Part shown: positions 1 through 5,318 of the stretch, piece after piece | Layout: the number at the start of each line of letters is the position of its first letter | Numbering within the stretch: the first letter of the stretch is position 1 | NCBI GenBank assembly: GCA_006227965.1 | Contig: SBFL01000279.1 | Span: 1 to 5,318 of the forward strand | Origin: Bacteroidota bacterium | GTDB lineage: Bacteria; Bacteroidota; Bacteroidia; Flavobacteriales; Flavobacteriaceae | Length of the DNA: 5,318 nucleotides | Reading direction: 5' to 3' | Made by a program: the position numbers and the translations under genes | Notes under the pieces: generated by a model | Databases searched by the model: none | What the model was told of the DNA's origin: nothing | The model's input: the letters and a program-made list of their open reading frames with translations, nothing else

Positions 1-2
1 GA

Positions 3-419
3 ACGGCCATCGGCTCCAGGGCTGCGGATTTCAGCGCGCCATCCCCTGCCGGGGAAATGCTTTCCCTGAACGAGGTGCTCGGCAAAGTGACCCTGGTGGA
101 TTTCTGGGCTGCCTGGTGCCGTCCCTGCAGGGCGGAAAATCCGAATATTGTGAGGATCTATGAAAAATACAAAGACAAAGGGTTGAGCATCCTCGGGGTC
201 TCACTGGACCGGACCGAAGCCGATTGGAAAAAGGCTATTGAAGATGATGGCCTGCGTTGGCACCATGTGTCCCGGCTGGAATATTTTGGCGAAATTGCTA
301 ACCTTTATAATGTGAAAGCTATTCCTGCCAGCTTTATACTGGATGAAAATGGTATAATCATAGCCAGGGATCTAAGGGGACAGGCGCTGGAAGCCAAGAT
401 TGCGGAGCTCCTCCCCTAG
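3..419 (+). CDS. TlpA/AhpC-type thiol-disulfide oxidoreductase, 5'-truncated by window
   Basis: This is the C-terminal thioredoxin-fold domain of a larger protein. The frame is open from the first full codon at position 3, so the gene begins upstream of the window; the ATG at 57 is an internal methionine. The visible part has 138 residues. It opens with the family-typical stretch AADFSAPSPAG, then GK-VTLVDFW and the redox motif WCRPC (cysteines at visible residues 39 and 42). The cis-proline segment AIPASFILDENG follows, with its proline near residue 108. The family (TlpA/ResA/AhpC-TSA) reduces or exchanges disulfides on the periplasmic side, for example in cytochrome c maturation. In Bacteroidota such domains often follow a DUF4369 region and a lipoprotein signal, but that part is not visible here. 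The stop TAG is followed 21 nt later by a strong terminator. Family is confident; substrate is unknown. Confidence 0.93.
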   Translation, partial: TAIGSRAADFSAPSPAGEMLSLNEVLGKVTLVDFWAAWCRPCRAENPNIVRIYEKYKDKGLSILGVSLDRTEADWKKAIEDDGLRWHHVSRLEYFGEIANLYNVKAIPASFILDENGIIIARDLRGQALEAKIAELLP

Positions 420-440
420 CTATTGGAGGTTATCCATATC

Positions 441-472
441 AAAAAAGGCTTCCGACCAGGAAGCCTTTTTTT
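441..472. terminator. Bidirectional intrinsic terminator between convergent genes
   Basis: A perfect 13-bp stem pairs 441-453 (AAAAAAGGCTTCC) with 459-471, closing a 5-nt loop (GACCA). The T-run at 466-472 serves the + strand oxidoreductase gene. The A-run at 441-446 becomes a U-run for the - strand lipoprotein gene, whose stop codon (476-478) lies only 3 bp away. The position between two convergent stops and the symmetric A/T tails support termination in both directions. Confidence 0.92.
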
Positions 473-475
473 GTT

Positions 476-2107
476 TTAGAATTTTCCGCGTACATCCCGG
501 AACACCCCCTTTACGATAGCGGCGCCCTCATACTTCACCTCCCCGAAAACATCCATTACCGAGTCGGAGCCGAGGAATTCCAGGGTTGCACCTTCCATAA
601 GGATGAGATCCCCATAGACTGTTACATCTCCTTCAATCTGTAGCAGTGCATTTTCCCCTACCTTGATATTCCTGCGCTGCGAGTTCTGGCCAACAGCCAG
701 TGTGCCGTAGAGCTGAAAAGCCGCGTTGGTCTTAATATCCACATGGTTTACCACAGTCCAGGACCCGCATAGCAGCAGGGAGCCCATCACATTGATATTG
801 TTAAATCGCTTTTCGCCCTGGTACGCAACGGTTTCTCCTTCCAGAACGTTGAGTTTAGAAGTGCCGTCATAAACGGGAAGCTCTGCGCAGGTGGCAGCCA
901 GGCTTTCAGAAGCGCGATTCAGCTTTATGATTTGCAACCCGTTAGTTCCCGAGGCTGCAAAGGCATAATCTCCCCTTGATACCACATAGTTGGCGGAACC
1001 ATCCAACTCGATGATGCCCACCGTTCGGGCACCGTTCCCGTCCTGTTCCGCAATGGACAGGCCAGCACCCCCATTGGCCATGAACAGGATATCTTCATTC
1101 ACGGTTACGGCATTGGTGACGATATCCCCACTATCCACCCCTTCCGGATGGATCGGGATTGGGAGGTATTGTAAAAGGGAACCTCCCGTATTTGGATACA
1201 TGCCTGCTCCTTTCTCTGCCTCGGCAACGACCAGATGGTCCTCCCAGGCCTCCAGGGTTTTTTTGGTTGCCTCTCCCAGGTCTGTCGGTATTGGAATGAG
1301 CCCGGTCTCCTCCAGGTTCTCATTTAGCAAGCGTACTCCCGTGCCGGCATCCAATGCAGCTATCCCTGCATCAATGATCTCAAGGGCCCTGGCATCGGCC
1401 ATATAGGTTTCTGAAAGAATGGACAGGTCCGCTTTATCGTATTCCGTTATACTTCCTTCCCTGCCACTGCTGACAAGGACCCTGCCGGCCCTGACATCCA
1501 CATCTGTCGCATTGTTTCCCTGCTGAAAACCATAGAGGATCCCCTCTGTATTAAGGCTGCCATCCCAGGCGGGAATGCGGGCCACAAAGGAGTTGGATGT
1601 TGCCATAGCAGAAAGTTCGGAATCCATCCCTCCCGCCACGTACAGAAAGCCATTGTGGTATTTGAGAGAATTGATATCCGCATTCAGGAAAAAGAGACGG
1701 GAGGTAACCCGGGGGTTATGGGGATCCGAAACATCCACGGCATCGACGGCCCCGTAAAAGGCCGGACCAACCGTGTTGTGGCTGACATAAGCGAAATTGC
1801 CGTGCACGTCAACATGGGTGGCGGTAAGCTGATCGCCGCTCTGGTAGGATGGGGGCGCAACACTGGCGATTAAGGTAAGCGGATAATCCCCTGCCTGGTC
1901 CGGATCCTTGCCGGCAAGGTTTTTTTCTTCCTCGTAGATTTCCAGGACTCCCGCCGCTCTGAAATTTACGGATGTAAGCAGGTCGTCTCCGGTTTCAAGT
2001 ACCACATCTTCCCGCAGGCTGTCTCTGTAAACTGTGGTTTCATCGCTGCATCCAACTACAGGGATAATTACAAGAAAAGGTAAAATCACCTTTTTCCATC
2101 GCGTCAT
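476..2107 (-). CDS. Surface-type lipoprotein with LVIVD-like beta-propeller and C-terminal beta-solenoid
   Basis: The 543-residue protein starts at ATG (2105-2107). Its N-terminus is a lipoprotein signal: basic MTRWKK, a hydrophobic core, and the lipobox VVGC with lipidated Cys20. The mature end C-S-D-E is acidic and resembles the Bacteroidota lipoprotein export signal, so outer-leaflet exposure is likely (inference). Residues about 95-395 hold six or seven degenerate blades with alternating short strands, for example VDVHGNFAYVSH, AVDAVDVSDPHNPRV, TDVDVRAGRVLVSS, NYVVSRGDYAFAAS and GLQIIKL. The DVSDPHNP turn is typical of LVIVD-type propellers. Residues about 400-543 are different: short turns and strands (LEGETVAY, INVMGSLLLCG, AAFQLYGTLAVG, ALLQIEGDVTVYGDLIL) suggest a right-handed beta-solenoid. 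Two cysteines (407, 447) sit near the start of that region. No catalytic motif is seen and the function is unknown; adhesion, sugar binding or scaffolding are possible. It lies downstream of the rhomboid gene on the same strand, 132 bp apart, with no clear promoter of its own. Confidence 0.85.
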   Translation of the reverse strand: MTRWKKVILPFLVIIPVVGCSDETTVYRDSLREDVVLETGDDLLTSVNFRAAGVLEIYEEEKNLAGKDPDQAGDYPLTLIASVAPPSYQSGDQLTATHVDVHGNFAYVSHNTVGPAFYGAVDAVDVSDPHNPRVTSRLFFLNADINSLKYHNGFLYVAGGMDSELSAMATSNSFVARIPAWDGSLNTEGILYGFQQGNNATDVDVRAGRVLVSSGREGSITEYDKADLSILSETYMADARALEIIDAGIAALDAGTGVRLLNENLEETGLIPIPTDLGEATKKTLEAWEDHLVVAEAEKGAGMYPNTGGSLLQYLPIPIHPEGVDSGDIVTNAVTVNEDILFMANGGAGLSIAEQDGNGARTVGIIELDGSANYVVSRGDYAFAASGTNGLQIIKLNRASESLAATCAELPVYDGTSKLNVLEGETVAYQGEKRFNNINVMGSLLLCGSWTVVNHVDIKTNAAFQLYGTLAVGQNSQRRNIKVGENALLQIEGDVTVYGDLILMEGATLEFLGSDSVMDVFGEVKYEGAAIVKGVFRDVRGKF

Positions 2108-2117
2108 AGCAGGTCCG

Positions 2118-2150
2118 TTTATCGTATTTAGGTAACCCTTAAACGATAAA
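2118..2150. promoter_or_regulatory. Imperfect 33-bp dyad upstream of the lipoprotein gene, candidate operator
   Basis: The outer arms TTTATCGT (2118-2125) and ACGATAAA (2143-2150) are exact inverted repeats 17 bp apart. An inner GGT/ACC pair (2131-2133 with 2135-2137) shares the same centre, position 2134. In total 12 of 16 symmetric positions pair. The centre is 27 bp upstream of the lipoprotein ATG, where a dimeric regulator could bind. As RNA the stem would be weak, being AT-rich with a long loop, so a DNA site is more plausible than a hairpin. No TAnnTTTG box was found nearby, so the promoter itself is unplaced. Confidence 0.35.
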
Positions 2151-2239
2151 GATCCGGATTTGTTGTAGTTCCGGACGGATTTTGAGGGTATCCCGGATTC
2201 TTTGGCTCCCGGATAATTTTCAGCGCCAGTGGTGCCCTG

Positions 2240-2887
2240 TCAGAGCTTCCCCATTTTCTCTAGTATAAACAACAGCACAATGGGCAATGCCAGCAGCAGT
2301 ACCATTGAAGGGTGTGTGGTAATTATGGAAGGCATAAAAATAAGGGTGGTGAGATACCCGCCAACGGCCCCTCCGAAGTGGGCCGTATGTCCGATATTTC
2401 CGAGCCTTTTCTTCATCCCGTAAATGGAATAGAGCAAATAGGCAATCCCCAGTATATAAGCGGGTAATGGGATGGGGATGAACATCAGGGCCAGACGCAT
2501 GTCCGGTTGGAGCAGGATGGCTGCGTACAGGATGCCGGTAACCGCTCCACTGGCACCTACGGCGCTGTAATAGGGCTCCCTTTTATGAAAGGACAGGGCC
2601 AGCAGGCTGCCGGCTACCAGGCTGGTGAGGTAAATGATCACGAATTTTCCCGGCCCAAACCACCGGATAACCACATCGGCGAAGAAATACAGGGTAAACA
2701 TATTGAGCAACAGATGCGCCCCGTCAACGTGGAGGAACCCGGATGTCAGCATTCGATCTTTCTGTCCTCCCCGGATAGCCCCAATATTGAATTTATAGCG
2801 TTCAAAAAAGGAATAGTCGTTGAATCCCTTCATAGAAACCAGAATATTGGCCGCAATAACGGCGATTGTCGCGATGTGTAAATTCAT
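2240..2887 (-). CDS. Rhomboid family intramembrane serine protease
   Basis: The 215-residue protein is preferred from the ATG at 2885-2887. The frame stays open to a TTG at 2909-2911, but that codon lies in the likely promoter -7 box and would add residues before an already complete first membrane segment. Rhomboids cleave transmembrane substrates inside the lipid bilayer. The family signature is complete. Loop L1 carries RMLTSGFLH and HLLLN (His58, Asn62), the nucleophile motif is GASG (Ser113) before a long hydrophobic helix, and the base is in GHTAHFGGAVGG (His170). Hydrophobic segments lie near residues 4-20, 58-74, 82-99, 108-126, 132-156, 168-185 and 189-209, so six or seven helices in the inner membrane. 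Length is normal for a bacterial rhomboid without extra domains. It is divergent from the acyltransferase gene and upstream of the lipoprotein gene. No substrate can be named from sequence. Confidence 0.95.
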   Translation of the reverse strand: MNLHIATIAVIAANILVSMKGFNDYSFFERYKFNIGAIRGGQKDRMLTSGFLHVDGAHLLLNMFTLYFFADVVIRWFGPGKFVIIYLTSLVAGSLLALSFHKREPYYSAVGASGAVTGILYAAILLQPDMRLALMFIPIPLPAYILGIAYLLYSIYGMKKRLGNIGHTAHFGGAVGGYLTTLIFMPSIITTHPSMVLLLALPIVLLFILEKMGKL

Positions 2888-2908
2888 TCCAGACGCCTTG
2901 AATAGGGC

Positions 2909-2916
2909 CAAATATA
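2909..2916 (-). promoter_or_regulatory. Probable -7 box of the rhomboid promoter
   Basis: On the - strand the bases read TATATTTG, an exact match to the Bacteroidota -7 consensus TAnnTTTG. The rhomboid ATG starts 21 bp downstream, which implies a leader of about 15 nt. No TTG is present at the normal upstream distance (17-23 bp), so this promoter may be weak or need help. The box forms the left half of a perfect 18-bp palindrome. Confidence 0.55.
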
Positions 2917-2926
2917 GCTATATTTG
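2909..2926. repeat. Perfect 18-bp palindrome joining two divergent -7 boxes
   Basis: CAAATATAGCTATATTTG equals its own reverse complement. Its two halves are the -7 boxes of the divergent rhomboid and acyltransferase promoters, separated by only two bases (2917-2918). Two polymerases could not melt both boxes at once. The palindrome may simply follow from two back-to-back consensus boxes, or it may also be a regulator site. Confidence 0.75.
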
Positions 2927-2941
2927 CGAAGAATTCTGTGC

Positions 2942-3838
2942 ATGCAAAGAGTCTCGTTTCTTCTGGCTTATCCTCTGTTGTGGCTCATTTCCAGGCTGCC
3001 CTTCAGAATACTATATTTCCTTTCGGACATGCTATTTTTCCTGGTCTACCGGGTGATACGATACCGTAGAAAGGTAGTTCGGGAAAATCTGAATCTTGTT
3101 TTTCCAGATAAGTCGGAGCACGAACTTAGAACCATTGAAAAAAAGTTCTATGCACATTTGTGCGACATGTTCCTTGAAATGGTCAAAACCATGGGGATCA
3201 CCAGGCAGGAGCTGGACCGCCGGTTTACCTTTTCAAACCTTGACGTTCTGCGCTCCCTGGAAGAACAGGGTAAAAGCGTCATGCTGATGTTTCCGCATTA
3301 CGCTAGCTGGGAATGGGTGATAAGCCTCGATCCGCATGTCAGGGGAAGGGGGGTTGCCATATACCAGCCCATCAAAAATAAATACTTTGACAGATGGGTT
3401 CGCAGGGTGCGGGAAAAACTCGGCACAACCCTGATCACCACACGGGAAACCAGGGATGTCATGAGACAGAATAAGAAGGAGGGCAACCTGATTACCTACG
3501 GTATCCTCAGCGATCAGTCTCCAATGCCCAAAAGAGCCCGCTATTGGGCACCATTTATGGGGGTAACCGTACCGATGCATGTTGGGGGGGAATCTCTTTG
3601 CAAGCTGATGGACCTTCCCGCCATATACCTCAAAATCCGAAAACTAAAACGGGGACATTACGAGGGTAGTTTTATCCTCCTGGCGGAAAACCCCGGGGAG
3701 GTCCCGGATTATCAAATCACGGATGCCTTTTTCCGGGAGGTTGAAAAGGCTATCCTGGAGGCTCCGGAATACTACTTCTGGACCCATAAACGGTGGAAAC
3801 ACCGCAACAAGGTTCCCGCCCAGATGTCTTCCGATTAA
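2942..3838 (+). CDS. LpxL/HtrB-type lysophospholipid (lipid A) acyltransferase
   Basis: The 298-residue protein is preferred from the ATG at 2942; the in-frame TTG at 2924 lies in the promoter. The family transfers a fatty acyl chain from acyl-ACP to lipid A or a related lysolipid at the cytoplasmic face of the inner membrane. The N-terminus holds a hydrophobic anchor (about residues 5-36) followed by basic RYRRKVVRENL, the usual start of the soluble domain. The catalytic dyad HX4E is in MFPHYASWEW (His119, Glu124), matching the His/Glu pair of E. coli LpxL. Further family blocks are LSDQSPMPKRARYW (Asp191, Gln192), GVTVPMHVGGESL near 207-219, and the C-terminal PEYYFWTHKRWKHR (275-288). Length is normal. 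Bacteroidota lipid A carries secondary acyl chains, so a late lipid A acylation role is likely, but another lipid acceptor cannot be excluded. It converges on the glmM-like gene with a 31-bp gap. Confidence 0.9.
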   Translation: MQRVSFLLAYPLLWLISRLPFRILYFLSDMLFFLVYRVIRYRRKVVRENLNLVFPDKSEHELRTIEKKFYAHLCDMFLEMVKTMGITRQELDRRFTFSNLDVLRSLEEQGKSVMLMFPHYASWEWVISLDPHVRGRGVAIYQPIKNKYFDRWVRRVREKLGTTLITTRETRDVMRQNKKEGNLITYGILSDQSPMPKRARYWAPFMGVTVPMHVGGESLCKLMDLPAIYLKIRKLKRGHYEGSFILLAENPGEVPDYQITDAFFREVEKAILEAPEYYFWTHKRWKHRNKVPAQMSSD

Positions 3839-3869
3839 GCCCCCTTGATCCCTGAGGCGGAACTCCTTA
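3839..3869. other. Short convergent gap without visible terminator
   Basis: Only 31 bp separate the stop of the acyltransferase gene from the stop of the GlmM-type gene on the opposite strand. No stable hairpin with a T-run is seen on either strand, in contrast to the convergent pair at 441-472. Read-through that makes overlapping 3' ends, or factor-dependent termination inside the opposite gene, is likely (inference). Confidence 0.5.
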
Positions 3870-5258
3870 TTACAGGCCCGCCAGTTCCTTAAGTTCACTG
3901 ATAAACCGGTCTGCCAGGGCCCCTGCCTCATCGGCGCTGGAAGCTTCCGTGTAAATGCGGATAATGGGCTCGGTATTGCTCTTACGCATGTGTACCCACC
4001 CGGTTTCAAAATCAATTTTCACCCCGTCCACATCGGTCAGCTGTTCGTGCTGATACCGCTTTGCCATTTTATCCAGGAGGGCATCCACATCCAGGTCTGG
4101 GGTGAGCTGGATCTTCTTTTTGCTCATGTGATATTCAGGGTAGGTAAGTTTCAGTTCACTTACAGGCATCCCCTTCTCGGTAAGGAGCATAAGGAACAGG
4201 GCCGTGCCCACCAGTGCATCCCTGCCGTAGTGGCTTTCCGGGTAGATAATCCCACCGTTTCCTTCACCGCCAATTACGGCGTTCCGGGATTTCATGGCGG
4301 CAACCACGTTTACCTCTCCCACGGCCGCGGCAGTATAGCTGCCCCCGTGCTTTTCGGTCACATCTCTCAGGGCCCGGGTGGAAGAAAGGTTGGATACGGT
4401 ATTGCCCGGGGTTTTGCTCAGCACGTAATCCGCACAGGCGACCAGGGTGTATTCTTCCCCGAACATTTCTCCCTTTTCAGTAATAAATGCCAGCCGGTCC
4501 ACATCCGGATCCACTACGATCCCGAAATCCGCATTTTCTGCCACAACTTTCTCACAAATTGCCCCGAGGTGCTCCTTTAAGGGTTCCGGATTGTGGGGGA
4601 AGTGCCCGGTCGGTTCGCAATAGAGCTCGACCACCTCCACCCCCAGTGCCTTCAAAAGTTTGGGGATGGCGATCCCTCCGGAAGAATTCACCCCATCTAC
4701 CACTACCCTGAACCCTTTTTCCCGGATTTTGGCTGCATCCACAAGAGGTAGTTCCAATACTTCGTCTACGTGAATATCCAGGTAGGCATCGTTGTGGCTG
4801 ACCTGCCCAAGCGCGTCGACAGAGGCGAAATGAAACTCCTCTGCAGCTGCGATTTCCAGAATTGACCTGCCCTGGGCCTCATCCAGGAACTCTCCCTTCT
4901 CATTCAGCAACTTCAGGGCATTCCATTGCTTGGGGTTATGGCTGGCGGTAAGTATTATCCCTCCGTCTGCTTTCTCCAGGGGTACCGCAATTTCCACCGT
5001 AGGCGTGGTAGAGAGGCCAAGGTCCAGCACATGGATACCCAGCCCTGTGAGGGTTGCAGAGACCAGTTGCTGTATCATCGGGCCGGACAACCTGGCATCC
5101 CTGCCAATGACCACTTTAAGATTTTCTGAACCCCTGTACTTCTTTAGCCACGCTCCGTAGGCAGCAGCAAATTTTACCGCGTCCAGGGGCGTTAGGTTTT
5201 CAGAAGGCGGGCCTCCGATGGTCCCTCTTATTCCGGAAATGGATTTAATAAGCGTCAT
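3870..5258 (-). CDS. glmM: Phosphoglucosamine mutase-type alpha-D-phosphohexomutase
   Basis: The 462-residue enzyme starts at the ATG at 5256-5258 (MTLIKSISGIRGTIGG). The frame is open further to a TTG at 5312, but that stretch spans the promoter and lies before the conserved first strand. The predicted reaction is glucosamine-6-phosphate to glucosamine-1-phosphate, in the cytosol, feeding UDP-GlcNAc for peptidoglycan and LPS. All four domains are present. The phosphoserine loop is TASHNP (Ser106), with the preceding IGRDAR (51-56). The Mg-binding loop is DPDVDR (Asp250, 252, 254). The sugar loop is GGEGNGG (330-336), and the phosphate-binding loop is RKSNTEP (425-431). The sugar loop is the form seen in Bacteroidota and archaeal enzymes, not the GEQSG or GEMSG of E. 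coli-type GlmM or PMM/PGM. Phosphomannomutase or phosphoglucomutase activity is therefore an alternative or additional possibility. The gene has its own promoter and a short leader lacking a Shine-Dalgarno site. Confidence 0.92.
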   Translation of the reverse strand: MTLIKSISGIRGTIGGPPSENLTPLDAVKFAAAYGAWLKKYRGSENLKVVIGRDARLSGPMIQQLVSATLTGLGIHVLDLGLSTTPTVEIAVPLEKADGGIILTASHNPKQWNALKLLNEKGEFLDEAQGRSILEIAAAEEFHFASVDALGQVSHNDAYLDIHVDEVLELPLVDAAKIREKGFRVVVDGVNSSGGIAIPKLLKALGVEVVELYCEPTGHFPHNPEPLKEHLGAICEKVVAENADFGIVVDPDVDRLAFITEKGEMFGEEYTLVACADYVLSKTPGNTVSNLSSTRALRDVTEKHGGSYTAAAVGEVNVVAAMKSRNAVIGGEGNGGIIYPESHYGRDALVGTALFLMLLTEKGMPVSELKLTYPEYHMSKKKIQLTPDLDVDALLDKMAKRYQHEQLTDVDGVKIDFETGWVHMRKSNTEPIIRIYTEASSADEAGALADRFISELKELAGL

Positions 5259-5279
5259 GAAGATGGGATTTTGGTAGGG

Positions 5280-5312
5280 CAAATATAATTCCCTCTCCCC
5301 GATTCCTGCCAA
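5280..5312 (-). promoter_or_regulatory. Bacteroidota-type promoter of the glmM-like gene
   Basis: On the - strand TTG (5312-5310) is followed after 22 bp by TATATTTG (5287-5280), matching the flavobacterial TTG / TAnnTTTG pattern at the long end of the allowed spacing. Transcription would begin near 5273, about 15 nt before the ATG at 5258. The -7 box and following bases (TATATTTGCCC) closely resemble those of the rhomboid promoter (TATATTTGGCCC). Confidence 0.65.
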
Positions 5313-5318
5313 TTAGTT

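Larger units (their letters stand above)
2898..2926 (+). promoter_or_regulatory. Bacteroidota-type promoter of the acyltransferase gene
   Basis: TTG at 2898-2900 (-33 element) and TATATTTG at 2919-2926 (-7 element, consensus TAnnTTTG) are separated by 18 bp, within the known flavobacterial range. Transcription would start near 2932-2934, about 10 nt before the ATG at 2942. This argues that the gene starts there and not at the in-frame TTG at 2924-2926, which is part of the -7 box. Confidence 0.7.

Noticed and set aside
424..431. Shine-Dalgarno-like TGGAGGT after the oxidoreductase stop
   Set aside because: No start codon follows within a usable distance before the terminator hairpin, and this lineage rarely relies on such sites.
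990..1406. Open frame of 138 codons on the + strand inside the lipoprotein gene
   Set aside because: Antisense shadow with a low-complexity Ser/Pro/Ala composition and no promoter or ribosome site in front of it.
2154..2215. Four CCGGA copies at 2154, 2171, 2193 and 2209 in the gap after the rhomboid gene
   Set aside because: Spacing is irregular (17, 22 and 16 bp) and the same word is frequent within genes of this window, so it is probably base composition and not a repeat array.
2218..2239. Possible hairpin terminator just after the rhomboid stop
   Set aside because: The CAG...CTG pairing is broken by mismatches and no T-run follows on the - strand, so no terminator is called.
2507..2881. 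Open frame of 124 codons on the + strand opposite the rhomboid gene
   Set aside because: It is antisense to the complete rhomboid signature, and the translation has no motif or membrane segment.
3233..3580. Open frame of 115 codons on the - strand inside the acyltransferase gene
   Set aside because: It covers the region that encodes the HX4E dyad on the other strand, and the translation resembles no family.
3584..3590. Run of seven G bases in the acyltransferase gene, possible phase-variation tract
   Set aside because: It encodes the conserved Gly-Gly before Glu217, the frame is intact, and seven bases is short for a slippage switch.
3990..4580. Long open frame on the + strand (196 codons) opposite the GlmM-type gene
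   Set aside because: It lies wholly antisense to a gene with all family motifs, and its translation shows no recognisable domain; GC-rich third positions readily leave such frames open.

Overview
The window looks like chromosomal DNA of a relatively GC-rich member of the Bacteroidota, most likely a flavobacterium (family Flavobacteriaceae, possibly Robiginitalea-like; the genus is a guess). The evidence is Bacteroidota-type promoters (TTG then TAnnTTTG), genes that lack strong Shine-Dalgarno sites, an Asp/Glu-rich lipoprotein N-terminus of the surface-export kind, and a GlmM-type sugar phosphomutase with the GGEGNGG sugar loop.

Layout, left to right. (1) The 3' end of a TlpA/AhpC-type thiol-disulfide oxidoreductase on the + strand, whose beginning lies outside the window. 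(2) A strong hairpin at 441-472 that can end transcription from both sides. (3) A 543-residue lipoprotein on the - strand, with a beta-propeller followed by a probable beta-solenoid. (4) A 132-bp gap (2108-2239) with an imperfect 33-bp dyad. (5) A rhomboid intramembrane serine protease on the - strand. (6) A compact divergent promoter built around a perfect 18-bp palindrome (2909-2926). (7) An LpxL/HtrB-type acyltransferase on the + strand. (8) A 31-bp convergent gap. (9) A GlmM-type phosphohexomutase on the - strand, with its own promoter near the right edge.

The common theme is the cell envelope: amino-sugar supply for peptidoglycan and LPS (GlmM), lipid A or related acylation, membrane proteolysis, a probably surface-exposed lipoprotein, and periplasmic or membrane-side redox chemistry. 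The genes are arranged as separate or divergent units rather than one operon, so a shared pathway is inference.

For three genes the longest open frame begins at a TTG codon that lies in a promoter element (2911, 2926 and 5312). The downstream ATG starts are preferred (2887, 2942 and 5258), giving short leaders of about 10-15 nt. No mobile element, CRISPR array, RNA gene or clearly new system is visible. The items most worth a second look are the back-to-back promoter palindrome, the dyad upstream of the lipoprotein, and the C-terminal half of the lipoprotein.
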